A stretch of DNA of 64,000 nt from Nostoc sp. FACHB-110 (GTDB taxonomy: Bacteria; Cyanobacteriota; Cyanobacteriia; Cyanobacteriales; Nostocaceae): contig NZ_JACJRU010000011.1 in assembly GCF_014697425.1 (NCBI RefSeq), forward strand, positions 62,001 through 126,000. The letters run 5' to 3'. Shown here one piece after another: positions 55,539 to 64,000 of this stretch. The notes below the pieces were generated by a model. The model saw only the letters and a program-made list of their open reading frames with translations, had not been told where the DNA came from and ran no database searches. Both the position numbers and the translations under genes were made by a program. Numbering within the stretch: position 1 is the first letter of the stretch; each line of letters begins with the position of its first letter.

Positions 55539-55668
55539 AAGGGCTAGTTTCTAGGACTTACACCTTGACAAAGTAGACGAACAATGCAGAAGCAGGAATC
55601 AGGATAAAACAGGCGATCTCTAGGACAACATCTTCTGTGCGAGACGCTACACGAAAGACGAACGCTAA

Positions 55669-56280
55669 CTAGTTTTGCAGCCAACGCCAATTGTAGCGGT
55701 TCCAATCATAAACGCCGGAAATTTCCAATTCAGAGCCATTATAAAAGCGCACAGTACAATTGCAAGATGAGTCTTGAGCTTCACTAGTGTCATCGACGCG
55801 AATCACTGTACAAACAAACCATTCCCGCTTGCAAGGGCCATCATCTTGTACCCATTCCCAAAGAGCGTTGGAAACTTCAATGCGATCGCCTATTTTTAAC
55901 TTAATTCCATCTTTAAAATCAGCATACTTGTCAAAATGATATGTTTCAACTCGATTTAACCATTGCAAACCATAGCGTTCTCTAATAAACTGCACTGAGC
56001 CTGAATCTTGATTATGCAGCCAGTCATTCAGTAATTGCACTTTCCAAGTACGCTTTTGTTGTTCCTCGGTTTGAACAAACTGTAAAAATACTAACAATTC
56101 TTCTGGAGCTAATTCATCTAAAGGATTAGCTATCTCAGACATCCTAGCGGGGGAATTCCCTGGAATTTGCTTGACTACTTGCAGTAATATCTGTTTCTGC
56201 ATCTCAGAGAGAGGACAGCTAGCTACATCACAACGTTTAAAAGCTGTTTGCAATGCTGTTTCAATCTCGTCTGGGTTCAT
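55669..56280 (-). CDS. conserved hypothetical protein
   Basis: 203 residues, soluble. N-terminal helical part (ETALQTAFKRCDVASCPLSE to LDELAPEELLVFLQFVQTEE), then a beta-rich part with LKIGDRIEVSNALWEWVQDD and a strand pattern around GSELEISGVYDWNRYNWRWL, which might be a small SH3-like barrel. No family recognised. The good codon pattern, an isolated ATG and complete length argue that it is real. Confidence 0.8.
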   Translation of the reverse strand: MNPDEIETALQTAFKRCDVASCPLSEMQKQILLQVVKQIPGNSPARMSEIANPLDELAPEELLVFLQFVQTEEQQKRTWKVQLLNDWLHNQDSGSVQFIRERYGLQWLNRVETYHFDKYADFKDGIKLKIGDRIEVSNALWEWVQDDGPCKREWFVCTVIRVDDTSEAQDSSCNCTVRFYNGSELEISGVYDWNRYNWRWLQN

Positions 56281-56509
56281 AGGTTAATAGCAATTTAAGG
56301 GTTATGTGATTAATTATTACAAAAGTTAAATAAAAGTCTCCAATCTCTTCGTTATGAAATTCAGGTAAGCTGAGGTTAAAAACAGTGCTAAGTGTTGAGT
56401 AATCACGGTAACTCTTCAGCACAAAGTCCACTGAAATTAACTAGCTACCTTTTGAAATATGGAAAAACAAAAGACCAGAACATTTTTATTAAATTTGCCA
56501 ACTTTTGTC

Positions 56510-56950
56510 ATGCAGAACTACTCGAAACTAACTCAAATAATCTTGACTTGCTGCTTCATATTGCTGATATCTTGGGTATTTATCCCTACAGCTGAAGCCT
56601 TGACACAGATTAAACTATCTGACATTTCTTATAAAGATTGTCCCCCAGAACTGGCCAAAGGAGCCGTTACTAGTGGTGGTAGTGCAGCAGCCGCTAATTG
56701 TTTTATTGTGACAGGTAAAGCAGAAAATGGCACTTATAAAACTGTCTACGACGCAGATATCTATGGTCGGATTTATGATGCGAATAACGACCCTGTATTG
56801 CAAAACCGTACCCGTCTTGGTTCTATTGCTGAAGTTCCCCCAGGAACTAGTGATTTTGAACTAAGAATTTCTGTCCCAGCAAATCAGCCACTACCTTTGC
56901 AATTAAAGCAATTTAAAGCCTCAGGATTTAGCAGTCAAGTCCGGCGTTAA
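56510..56950 (+). CDS. conserved secreted protein, unknown
   Basis: 146 residues from ATG 56510 (MQNYSKLTQIILTCCFILLI...TAEA), which gives a normal signal peptide; the longer start at 56459 adds 17 residues. The mature part LTQIKLSDISYKDCPPELAK...VTGKAENGTYKTVYDADIYG RIYD looks like an immunoglobulin-like beta fold, with two Cys (DC.. and NC..) likely forming a disulphide. Conserved in cyanobacteria to my memory, function unknown. Confidence 0.78.
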   Translation: MQNYSKLTQIILTCCFILLISWVFIPTAEALTQIKLSDISYKDCPPELAKGAVTSGGSAAAANCFIVTGKAENGTYKTVYDADIYGRIYDANNDPVLQNRTRLGSIAEVPPGTSDFELRISVPANQPLPLQLKQFKASGFSSQVRR

Positions 56951-57076
56951 GTCATGAGTGCTGAGTATAAATTTAGGATTTTTCTCAGCTTTGACCTAAG
57001 TGACTACGCTTGGCTAACAAATAATTAAGTCTGGGTTAACTAACCCAGACTCAACATCATTAAAGTAATTTGATAG

Positions 57077-57352
57077 TTACACAAAGCCTTGTAGACCACC
57101 AACCAGACCACTTACTACTTGGCCTACTATTTGTAGTAGTATGATTGCCAACATTGGAGAAATATCAATACCACCCAAGGGAGGGATGAAAGAACGGAAA
57201 ACATTGAGATATGGGTCAGTAACTTGGCTTAAGGCAGAAAAGGGTTGATTGTACCAGTTAATAGTTGGGAACCAAGTTAACAGAACTCTAATAAATAAAA
57301 GAGCAGTATATATCTGTATGAAGGTATTAAGAGTGCTAATCAGTAAGAACAT
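57077..57352 (-). CDS. YggT/Ycf19 family membrane protein
   Basis: 91 residues with two to three hydrophobic helices and the family signature VLLTWFPTINWYNQPFSALS, VTDPYLNVFRSFIPPLGGID. YggT-like proteins are conserved in bacteria and plastids; in plastids and cyanobacteria relatives take part in membrane and nucleoid organisation or cytochrome b6 maturation. The role of this copy is not known. It is monocistronic. Confidence 0.9.
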   Translation of the reverse strand: MFLLISTLNTFIQIYTALLFIRVLLTWFPTINWYNQPFSALSQVTDPYLNVFRSFIPPLGGIDISPMLAIILLQIVGQVVSGLVGGLQGFV

Positions 57353-57616
57353 GGATGTTTTAGTTTCCTGCTAAGTTTTACAAGCGTCCTTATAGTTGAT
57401 TTTAGTTTAGTCGCTGTCATGGTGTCTGTGAATTAGTGCTCATTTTGACTATGACTAGCATTTTGGGCGTATTTGATGAGTCTGATTGAGTCAGGCTATT
57501 GGTAGATTATGACATCAAGTCCATTAAAGCAGTTATAGTTGAGTGCATATTTGCCAGAAGCCGCAAAACCTCCTTGCTTGCCAGCTTCATAATTTAACGT
57601 TGCCTAGAAAAATATA

Positions 57617-57961
57617 CTACTCTTGTAGTGAGGAACGATCGCCTGAGTTGGGAGTAGCATTACCGTTAACGTTACCCAATTGATTTCGCACTTCATCAAT
57701 TGTGGCATTTAACTGAGCGATTTTATCTTCGAGCGATCGCCTAGCTGATTCCATTTCCAAACTTCCTGTGTCTGAGGCTCTCATCCGGCGTTTTGTGAAA
57801 GTTTTTTTCCCTTCTACTGCACCATTATTTAGTTCAGTTTCTTCCTCGATTGATTCTGTATCGAGCCGAGAAGTAATTATAGCCCCCAATAGGCCGCCCA
57901 CTACACCACCAAAAACAGCCCCTGCTATAAAACCACTAGCAAAACCATCACGCTGACTCAT
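57617..57961 (-). CDS. YtxH-like small membrane protein
   Basis: 114 residues. A Gly/Ala-rich membrane segment (FASGFIAGAVFGGVVGGLLGAIITSR) is followed by an acidic linker and a coiled-coil (LEMESARRSLEDKIAQLNATIDEVRNQLG). This plan is shared by YtxH/general stress type proteins and by a cyanobacterial family of unknown function. The 264-base stretch between it and the YggT gene holds no convincing gene. Confidence 0.78.
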   Translation of the reverse strand: MSQRDGFASGFIAGAVFGGVVGGLLGAIITSRLDTESIEEETELNNGAVEGKKTFTKRRMRASDTGSLEMESARRSLEDKIAQLNATIDEVRNQLGNVNGNATPNSGDRSSLQE

Positions 57962-58033
57962 ATTTACCGCCTTGAAGCAATCTTACATCTTTTATTTTGT
58001 TGAGCGATTTTCCTTCTCTAGCTGCATAGTAGC

Positions 58034-58684
58034 TTAAGTACCAAAAATGCGATCGCCTGCATCTCCTAATCCCGGTACAATAAAACCGCGATCGTTGACG
58101 ACTTCATCAATAGTTGCAGTGTAAATTATCAAACTTGGATAAGCCGCACTCAATTTTTGTAACGCAGGCGGAGCCGCCACTACACTGACAATTCGCGTCA
58201 AAGCAGGATCTACCCCCCGTTGTGTTAATTCTGCCATCGCCCGCATAATCGAGCCGCCAGTTGCTAACATCGGGTCAGTAATTAGCACCCTAGTTTGGGG
58301 GTCAAATTTCTGTGGCAATTTATTGAGATAACACCGAGCTTCTAACGTTTCTTCATCACGCGCCAAGCCCAAATGATAAATCGAAGCCAAAGGTAACAAA
58401 GTTTGCGCGCCTTCTAGCAAGCCTAATCCCGCTCGTAAAATCGGCACTACTGCCACAGGAACCTCTGGATTAATAAATGTTGCTGGGCAAGTCTCCAAAG
58501 GAGTCTGCACCGTGCTTTCTAGCGTCGGCAACCACTCTCGCGCCGCTTCGTAAGTGAGCCATCGACCTAACTCAGTAATCGCACTCCGAAATAATACTGA
58601 AGGTGTAGCAGCATCACGCGCAACTGCTAGCCAGTGCTTAATTAAGGGGTGGGGTGGAACGTAAACACGCAACTGTACCGTCAT
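58034..58684 (-). CDS. upp: uracil phosphoribosyltransferase
   Basis: 216 residues, type I phosphoribosyltransferase. It makes UMP from uracil and PRPP in pyrimidine salvage. The PRPP-binding loop is VLITDPMLATGGSIMRAM, with the N-terminal VRVPPHP-like start (LRVYVPPHPLIKHW), PILRAGLGLLEG, and the C-terminal uracil-binding GFIVPGLGDAGDRIFG. Monocistronic; a candidate sRNA follows upstream of its start on the other strand. Confidence 0.95.
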   Translation of the reverse strand: MTVQLRVYVPPHPLIKHWLAVARDAATPSVLFRSAITELGRWLTYEAAREWLPTLESTVQTPLETCPATFINPEVPVAVVPILRAGLGLLEGAQTLLPLASIYHLGLARDEETLEARCYLNKLPQKFDPQTRVLITDPMLATGGSIMRAMAELTQRGVDPALTRIVSVVAAPPALQKLSAAYPSLIIYTATIDEVVNDRGFIVPGLGDAGDRIFGT

Positions 58685-58804
58685 AGCCGAAAATTGGCAC
58701 TTTTGATTCTAGATGAACTGAAACCTCATCATACTCCTTCCTGCGTATGGCTGACAGCTAAAATCAACACCCTAAAAATTATTGAAAATCTTTTTCATTA
58801 ACAG

Positions 58805-58834
58805 TTGACAGCTATTCTCAATCACAGTTATATT
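58805..58834 (+). promoter_or_regulatory. strong sigma70-type promoter for a small RNA
   Basis: TTGACA (58805-58810) and TATATT (58829-58834) have an 18-base spacer, near consensus. No protein gene starts within 240 bases downstream. A short transcript would begin about 58841 and end at the terminator at 58873-58911. Confidence 0.6.
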
Positions 58835-58840
58835 ATTAGT

Positions 58841-58911
58841 CAGTGTTCTCCTCTCTTTAAGGATCGGCAGACGGGATTAGCCAGCGGTAGCAGGCTTGTC
58901 CCTCTTTTTTT
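58841..58911 (+). ncRNA. candidate ~70-nt small RNA
   Basis: After the TTGACA/TATATT promoter the transcript would contain a short hairpin TCCT...AGGA (loop CTCTTTA) and then a terminator stem GGGATTAGCC/GGCTTGTCCC (58873-58882 with 58893-58902; one mismatch and one G-U) followed by seven T residues. No open frame of note lies inside. Size and layout match known conserved cyanobacterial sRNAs (for example NsiR4 or Yfr types), but I cannot confirm a match. It lies in the divergent gap between upp and crtH. Confidence 0.55.
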
Positions 58912-59080
58912 GTGTGTTGGTCATTAGTCAATTGTTTGGGTTTGAGGTGTAAAAACACAGTGATGAGGAAAATCGCTAAATTTGCTCCATAAAATGAGAT
59001 GAGCCAAATCTTTTTGTATTTTGTATTTTGTAATACTAATAACCAAGGACAATTGACTAATCACAAAGGACAAATTATCA

Positions 59081-60583
59081 ATGACAAAAGAATTTGATGC
59101 CATTATCATCGGCTCTGGTATAGGTGGCTTGGTGACAGCAACTCAACTAGCAGCCAAAGGCGCAAAAGTCTTAGTGCTAGAAAGTTATCTGATTCCTGGT
59201 GGTAGTGCAGGCTATTTTGAACGTCAAGGTTATCGCTTTGATGTTGGAGCCTCAATGATTTTTGGACTAGGACACAAAGGTACAACAAATTTATTGACGC
59301 GCGCTCTTGATGCCGTAAATGTTCATCTAGAAACAATACCCGATCCAGTCCAAATTCATTATCATCTTCCCGATGGATTAGATATTAAAGTTGATCGGGT
59401 TTATGACAAATTTTTGCAAAATCTTACTGCTTACTTTCCTCAAGAAGCAAGAGGTATTCGTTGCTTTTATAACGAATGTTGGCAAGTTTTTAATTGCCTT
59501 AACAGTATGGATTTATTGTCACTAGAAGAACCTCGGTATCTCATCCGAATGTTTTTACAGCACCCTTTAGCGTGTCTTGGTTTAGTGAAATATTTGCCAA
59601 AAAATGTTGGAGATATTGCCCGACTTCATATCAAAAACCCCCTGTTGTTGAAATTTCTGGATATGGAATGTTACTGCTGGTCGGTAGTTCCAGCGAACAT
59701 GACACCCATGATTAATGCGGGGATGGTCTTTTCTGACAGACATTATGGTGGTGTGAATTACCCTAAAGGCGGAGTCGGAATCATTGCTCAAAAATTGGCA
59801 GAAGGCTTAGAAAAAGCTGGAGGTCAAATTCAGTATCAAGCTAGAGTAAAAAAGATTCTGATTCAAAAAGGCCGTGCTATCGGTGTTGAACTAGCTAATG
59901 GTCAAATTTATCGAGGTAAACGCATAGTTTCTAATGCTACACGCTGGGATACATTTGGTAAATTAATTCCCGTAGATAAAATACCCAATAATGAGAAAAA
60001 ATGGCAACAACGTTATGAAAAATCACCAAGCTTTTTGAGTTTACATCTCGGGGTGAAAAGTTCTGTTTTACAAAAAGATACAGAATGCCATCATATTTTA
60101 TTGGAAGATTGGGCAAACATGCGCGCCGCAGAGGGGACTATCTTTGTTTCCATTCCCACATTGCTCGATCCAGATTTAGCACCTGAAGGATATCACATTA
60201 TTCATACCTTTACGCCTCACTGGATAGATGAATGGGAAGGGTTATCTGTCAGTGAGTATGAAGCGAAAAAAGAAGCAGCCGCTTGGCGAATTATTGACCG
60301 CTTAGAAAAAATTTTTCCTGGTTTAGATGCAGGCTTAGATTATTTAGAGGTAGGCACACCCCGCACCCACCGCCGCTTTTTAGGGCGAGAAGACGGCACA
60401 TACGGGCCAATTCCCCGACGCAAATTATGGGGTTTATTAGGAATGCCCTTTAACCGCACAGCTATTCGAGGACTTTATTGCGTCGGTGATAGCACTTTTC
60501 CCGGTCAAGGGTTAAATGCTGTAGCTTTTTCTGGCTTTGCTTGCGCCCATCGCATCGCTGTAGATTTGGGAATTGGTAAGTAG
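59081..60583 (+). CDS. crtH: carotene isomerase (prolycopene isomerase)
   Basis: 500 residues of the CRTISO/CrtI-like FAD family. The N-terminal dinucleotide motif is IIIGSGIGGLVTATQLAAKG, then GGSAGYFERQGYRFDVGAS and C-terminal GLYCVGDSTFPGQGLNAVAFSGFACA. It converts poly-cis lycopene to all-trans lycopene in the dark in cyanobacteria. The YPKGGVGIIAQKLAEGLEKAGG segment is typical of isomerase-type members. The protein associates with membranes. Monocistronic with a convergent kinase gene. Confidence 0.92.
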   Translation: MTKEFDAIIIGSGIGGLVTATQLAAKGAKVLVLESYLIPGGSAGYFERQGYRFDVGASMIFGLGHKGTTNLLTRALDAVNVHLETIPDPVQIHYHLPDGLDIKVDRVYDKFLQNLTAYFPQEARGIRCFYNECWQVFNCLNSMDLLSLEEPRYLIRMFLQHPLACLGLVKYLPKNVGDIARLHIKNPLLLKFLDMECYCWSVVPANMTPMINAGMVFSDRHYGGVNYPKGGVGIIAQKLAEGLEKAGGQIQYQARVKKILIQKGRAIGVELANGQIYRGKRIVSNATRWDTFGKLIPVDKIPNNEKKWQQRYEKSPSFLSLHLGVKSSVLQKDTECHHILLEDWANMRAAEGTIFVSIPTLLDPDLAPEGYHIIHTFTPHWIDEWEGLSVSEYEAKKEAAAWRIIDRLEKIFPGLDAGLDYLEVGTPRTHRRFLGREDGTYGPIPRRKLWGLLGMPFNRTAIRGLYCVGDSTFPGQGLNAVAFSGFACAHRIAVDLGIGK

Positions 60584-60594
60584 GTCGTTTCAAT

Positions 60595-61923
60595 TCAAGC
60601 AACTTGAGAAATTCGTTGTTGGATAGGAATTTTGACGAGAAATTCTGTACCAGATCCGGGAGTAGATTTACAGCTAATGTAACCACGGTGCTTGTCTACA
60701 ATAATTTGGTGGCTGATAGATAAACCTAATCCAGTACCTTTACCTGTGGGTTTAGTCGTAAAGAAAGGTTCAAATAACTTTGCTTGGACTTCTTGGGAAA
60801 TTCCAGGGCCGTTATCCACAATGCGAATCACAACCCAATCATCACCAATTTTGTGGGTATGAATTTCAATTCGGCTAGGGTTGTGGTGAATTTCTTCTAA
60901 AGAACGGCGTTTATCATATTCTTCTAAAGCGTCAATGGCGTTAGAAAGAATATTCATAAACACTTGGTTAATTTGCACAGCGTAACATTCTACGGGTGGT
61001 AATAGACCATAATATTTGATGACTTCAATTTCGGGATGGTCATATTTTTGTTTAAGTCGATAATTTAAAATTGTTAGTGCCCCTTCTAGACATTCATGAA
61101 TGTCTGTTTGGCTGAGGTTTGTATCGTCTGTACGGGAGAAGATACGCATAGATTTGACAATTTCTCGAATGCGGCGTGCGCCAAAATTCATAGAATTGAG
61201 TAACTTTAATAAATCACTTTCAATAAATTCTAGGTCTGTGACTTCTAATTGTGCTTGAATGCGCGATGTTGGCTGGGGATATTCGGCTTGATATAAATGC
61301 AAAATATTTAATAATTCTTGAGTATATTCGTTGGCATGAATGAGATTGCCATAAATGAAGTTTACGGGGTTATTAATCTCATGAGCGATGCCTGCAACCA
61401 TCTGTCCTAGGCTGGAAAGTTTTTCACTTTGAATTAATTGAATTTGGACTTTTTTGAGGTTGTCGTAAGCTTGGCTAACTTCAGCAACTTTCTGCTCTAA
61501 TAGCAGATTTTTATGTTCTAGTTTGACAGTTAAATCATGTAATTTTAAGTGTAATTTAACTCGTGATAAAACTTCTTCTTGTTGAAATGGTTTAGTGATA
61601 TAGTCTACTGCACCAACTTGAAAACCTGCGATTTTGTTGGTGGTATCAGATAAGGCCGTCATAAAGATAACGGGAATATCTTGAGTATGGCGATCGGCCT
61701 TTAATAGACGACAGGTTTCAAATCCATCTATTTCGGGCATCATAACATCTAATAAAATTAAGTTGGGTAGAGCATATTTAACTCGCTCTAGGGCGATTTT
61801 TCCTGATTTTGCTACCCACACTTCTAGACCTGCCTGATCTAAAGCATCAGACAAAACACCTAAATTAGCAGAATTATCATCAACAATTAAAACTGTTGGA
61901 GTTTGTTCGATTGTAAGGCTCAT
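60595..61923 (-). CDS. REC-histidine kinase hybrid
   Basis: 442 residues. N-terminal receiver (about 8-125: VDDNSAN, ILLDVMMPEIDG, KPFQ), coiled-coil (about 130-165), HisKA of the IAHEINNPVNFI type, HATPase (NILSNAIDALEE, DNGPGI, GKGTGLGLSI). The receiver probably controls the kinase. It lies 5 bases after another kinase gene, so the two are co-transcribed and may relay phosphate from one to the other. Confidence 0.94.
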   Translation of the reverse strand: MSLTIEQTPTVLIVDDNSANLGVLSDALDQAGLEVWVAKSGKIALERVKYALPNLILLDVMMPEIDGFETCRLLKADRHTQDIPVIFMTALSDTTNKIAGFQVGAVDYITKPFQQEEVLSRVKLHLKLHDLTVKLEHKNLLLEQKVAEVSQAYDNLKKVQIQLIQSEKLSSLGQMVAGIAHEINNPVNFIYGNLIHANEYTQELLNILHLYQAEYPQPTSRIQAQLEVTDLEFIESDLLKLLNSMNFGARRIREIVKSMRIFSRTDDTNLSQTDIHECLEGALTILNYRLKQKYDHPEIEVIKYYGLLPPVECYAVQINQVFMNILSNAIDALEEYDKRRSLEEIHHNPSRIEIHTHKIGDDWVVIRIVDNGPGISQEVQAKLFEPFFTTKPTGKGTGLGLSISHQIIVDKHRGYISCKSTPGSGTEFLVKIPIQQRISQVA

Positions 61924-61928
61924 AAAGC

Positions 61929-64000
61929 TTACTTGTGAGGGTGAATTAATGCCAGAATTTCTTGGTCTTGAAAGTCTTGTGCTAGTTGATGCAGCTGTTT
62001 AGTAAAGGGAAGATATTTGGGATCTATTTGTGAGATTAACGCTGCTTGTTTTATGATTCCCTTAAAATTCCCCTTCATTACTAATTCATAAAGAGTTTCT
62101 ATCTCGGCAGGAGGTGGCAATACTAGTTCAGTACTATCTAGAATTAATGGGTTTTCTGTGGTTTGCTCTTCATACAGCCACTCTAAATCGAGATATTTTC
62201 GCAATTTTTGAAATAATGCGATCGCCTGCACTGGTTTCGCCATAAAATCGTTACCACCAGCTTCAATGCTGCGATGTTGGTCGCTTTCAAACACGCTGGC
62301 TGAAGACACAATAATGATGATGTGTTTAAAAGTTTCGGACTGGCGAATGCGGTGAATTAACTCAAAACCATCCAGTTCTGGCATTAACAAGTCAGTAATC
62401 ACTAAATCTGGCTGAAATTGGGCGATTTTTTGCCAACCTTCTGCACCATCATTGGCTTCTGTAACTTCAAACCCAATGGGAGCCAGCAAGTTATAAATCA
62501 CAGAGCGATTTTCCCATTTATCATCTACAACTAAAATCTTGGGTTTGCGGTCTTTAATGCCGATAATTTGTCCATAATCATCAGCTTGGGAAGTTTTCAC
62601 CCATTCTTGCGCTTCTGGTAAGTCAACATCAAACCAAAAAATACTGCCAATGCCAATTTCACTTTGAACGTGAATAGTACTATCCATCAGTGCCACAATT
62701 CTTTGGCTAATGGCTAATCCTAAGCCTGTACCTTCGATTTGTCGCCGTCTGTCGCCTACTTGCTCAAAAGGTTGAAAGATGGCTTGGAGTTTTTCTTGGG
62801 GGATACCTACACCTGTGTCGCGGACTTCAAAGCGGATTTTACCTTCGGCGGCATAGCTGATGGTAAAGCTGACTTGACCCGCATCAGTAAATTTAATGGC
62901 GTTACTGAGGAGGTTAATTAAGACTTGGCGCAGGCGTTTTTCATCGGCGCGGATACCAATGGGTAATTCGCTGGCAAATTGATAACTGAATTGAATACCT
63001 TTGAGTTCCGCACGAATGCGACACATTTCGGCAACACCTTGCAGAAAAGCCGGCAAGTGGAAATCACTGGTCATCAGTTCCACTTTTTGGGCTTCGATTT
63101 TTGACAAGTCGAGGATGTCGTTGATTAAGGTGAGCAAATGGGAACCACACTGATAAATCACATCAATGCGCGATCGCTCGTCTTGTTGAAGATGTTTGGA
63201 ACGTTGTAAAATTTGGGCATAGCCGAGAATACCATTGAGTGGTGTGCGTAATTCATGGCTCATGTTAGCTAAAAATTCGCTTTTGGCATAACTGGCTGCT
63301 TCTGCGGCTTCTTTGGCTTGGGCGAGGGCAAATTCAGCTTGTTTGCGATCGCTAATATCGCGTGTTATGGCAACCATACCGAGAATATTGCCTTGGGTAT
63401 CTCGCCAAGGTGCTTTTGTCGTGAGAAAAGTGGTTGTCACTGCATCTTTGACAACTTCTTCCTCAAAAGTCTGGGGTTTGCCTGTGGTGATCACTTCCCG
63501 GTCTTTTTCCATGATTGCCGAGGCTAAATCTAAAGGCAAAATTTCCGTGTCGTCTTTGCCAATAATCTCTTCGATTGGTTTGCCGATAAAATTGGCTAAA
63601 TTAGAGTTTAAGGCGACATGACGACCTTGGCAGTCTTTGACAACAATAAAGTCTGGCGTACTTTCTAAAATCGAAGCTAGGAGGATGTTGTTTTCGCGTA
63701 ACTCTTCTTCAGCTTGTTTGCGATCGTGAATATCAGTACAAGTGCCAACCCATTCCTGGATACTACCATCTGCCGTTAATATCGGTACACCCCGCGTGAT
63801 GATATGACGATACTCGCCATCATACCGTCGCAGTCGAAATTCTTGCTGATATTTGGTGCGCGTTTGCACAGCAATTTCCCATGCTTGCGCTATGTGAGGA
63901 CGATCATCAGGATGAATCGCATTTAACCATCCCCAACCTTGAGACTCTTCTATGGTTTGTCCAGTAAATGTGTTCCAAGCTTGATTTTCATAGGTCGTCA
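61929..64000 (-). CDS. PAS-PAS hybrid kinase with receiver, 5' end missing
   Basis: The reading frame stays open to the window edge, with the HPDDRP region of a PAS_3 domain before the GTG at 63869, so the start lies beyond 64000. Visible domains: PAS/PAC (RLRRYDGEYRHI), PAS (VVKDCQGRHVALNSNLANF), HisKA (NMSHELRTPLNGIL), HATPase ([25 protein letters not shown]), C-terminal receiver (VVDDKWENRS, ITDLLMPELDG, KPVQ) and a helical tail (KQAALISQIDPKYLP). No membrane segment is seen in this part. Ends 5 bases before the REC-kinase gene. Confidence 0.92.
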   Translation of the reverse strand, partial: TTYENQAWNTFTGQTIEESQGWGWLNAIHPDDRPHIAQAWEIAVQTRTKYQQEFRLRRYDGEYRHIITRGVPILTADGSIQEWVGTCTDIHDRKQAEEELRENNILLASILESTPDFIVVKDCQGRHVALNSNLANFIGKPIEEIIGKDDTEILPLDLASAIMEKDREVITTGKPQTFEEEVVKDAVTTTFLTTKAPWRDTQGNILGMVAITRDISDRKQAEFALAQAKEAAEAASYAKSEFLANMSHELRTPLNGILGYAQILQRSKHLQQDERSRIDVIYQCGSHLLTLINDILDLSKIEAQKVELMTSDFHLPAFLQGVAEMCRIRAELKGIQFSYQFASELPIGIRADEKRLRQVLINLLSNAIKFTDAGQVSFTISYAAEGKIRFEVRDTGVGIPQEKLQAIFQPFEQVGDRRRQIEGTGLGLAISQRIVALMDSTIHVQSEIGIGSIFWFDVDLPEAQEWVKTSQADDYGQIIGIKDRKPKILVVDDKWENRSVIYNLLAPIGFEVTEANDGAEGWQKIAQFQPDLVITDLLMPELDGFELIHRIRQSETFKHIIIIVSSASVFESDQHRSIEAGGNDFMAKPVQAIALFQKLRKYLDLEWLYEEQTTENPLILDSTELVLPPPAEIETLYELVMKGNFKGIIKQAALISQIDPKYLPFTKQLHQLAQDFQDQEILALIHPHK

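Noticed and set aside
57482..57600. Minus-strand stretch reading NYEAGKQGGFAASGKYALNY and ending near 57495
   Set aside because: It looks protein-like but has no start codon and I know no homologue; could be a gene relic, not supportable.
58924..59109. 61-residue minus-strand frame overlapping the crtH start
   Set aside because: Low-complexity TTTTGTATTTTGTA repeats create the frame; it overlaps crtH.

Overview
The window comes from a filamentous, probably hormogonium-forming cyanobacterium of the Nostocales (Nostoc/Anabaena/Calothrix type). Evidence: a photosystem II D1 gene (psbA), a CrtH-type carotene isomerase, a CphB-type phytochrome, cyanobacterial PEP carboxylase, a cluster matching hormogonium polysaccharide (hps) genes, many HIP1 octamers (GCGATCGC), heptamer-type tandem repeats, short palindrome-ended repeats shared between loci, and very large multi-PAS/GAF sensor kinases. 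Genus and species cannot be fixed from the sequence alone.

Layout. 1-2.7 kb: end of a PAS histidine kinase, its overlapping receiver protein, and a diverged receiver paralogue with a decayed partial copy between them. 2.8-19.4 kb: an organosulfur island. On the minus strand lie a TauD-like dioxygenase, two sulfonate-type binding lipoproteins, a methyltransferase, two tandem amidohydrolase paralogues, and a two-cluster ferredoxin with an Apr/fumarate-reductase-like flavoprotein. On the plus strand lie an SLH porin, ssuD-ssuC-ssuB and a 2-hydroxyacid dehydrogenase. 19.4-21.6 kb: a transposase scrap, a recent 603-bp tandem duplication of a Uma2 nuclease gene, and a 1-Cys peroxiredoxin. 21.9-26 kb: an operon of a VWA/binding-protein fusion, a membrane coiled-coil protein, a second binding protein and a BamE-like protein. 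26-38 kb: hps-type polysaccharide genes (two GT4, one GT2, one polytopic protein), psbA, and an MBOAT plus SGNH/DUF1574 O-acylation pair. 38-45 kb: ppc, small cyanobacterial proteins, an FG-GAP repeat protein with an in-frame stop, and a DUF3370 protein. 45-52.2 kb: a phytochrome, a decayed Rcp response-regulator gene, and a 1517-residue hybrid kinase with a bilin-type GAF domain. 52.3-58.7 kb: a tandem RelE-like pair, a histidine phosphatase, a Nudix protein, IS fragments, conserved small proteins and upp. 58.8-64 kb: a candidate small RNA, crtH, and two adjacent hybrid kinases, the last cut by the window edge.

How the parts may work together. The organosulfur genes look like uptake (porin, binding proteins, SsuBC) plus desulfonation (SsuD, TauD), joined by redox and amidohydrolase functions that are not part of the textbook ssu/tau systems. 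A TACGGTA-type motif occurs upstream of both the flavoprotein operon and ssuD and may co-regulate them. The glycosyltransferases with the MBOAT/SGNH pair suggest synthesis and acylation of an exported polysaccharide. The most novel-looking items are the organosulfur island, the VWA-binding-protein operon, the small RNA between upp and crtH, the rcp pseudogene behind the phytochrome, and the overlapping RelE-like pair.
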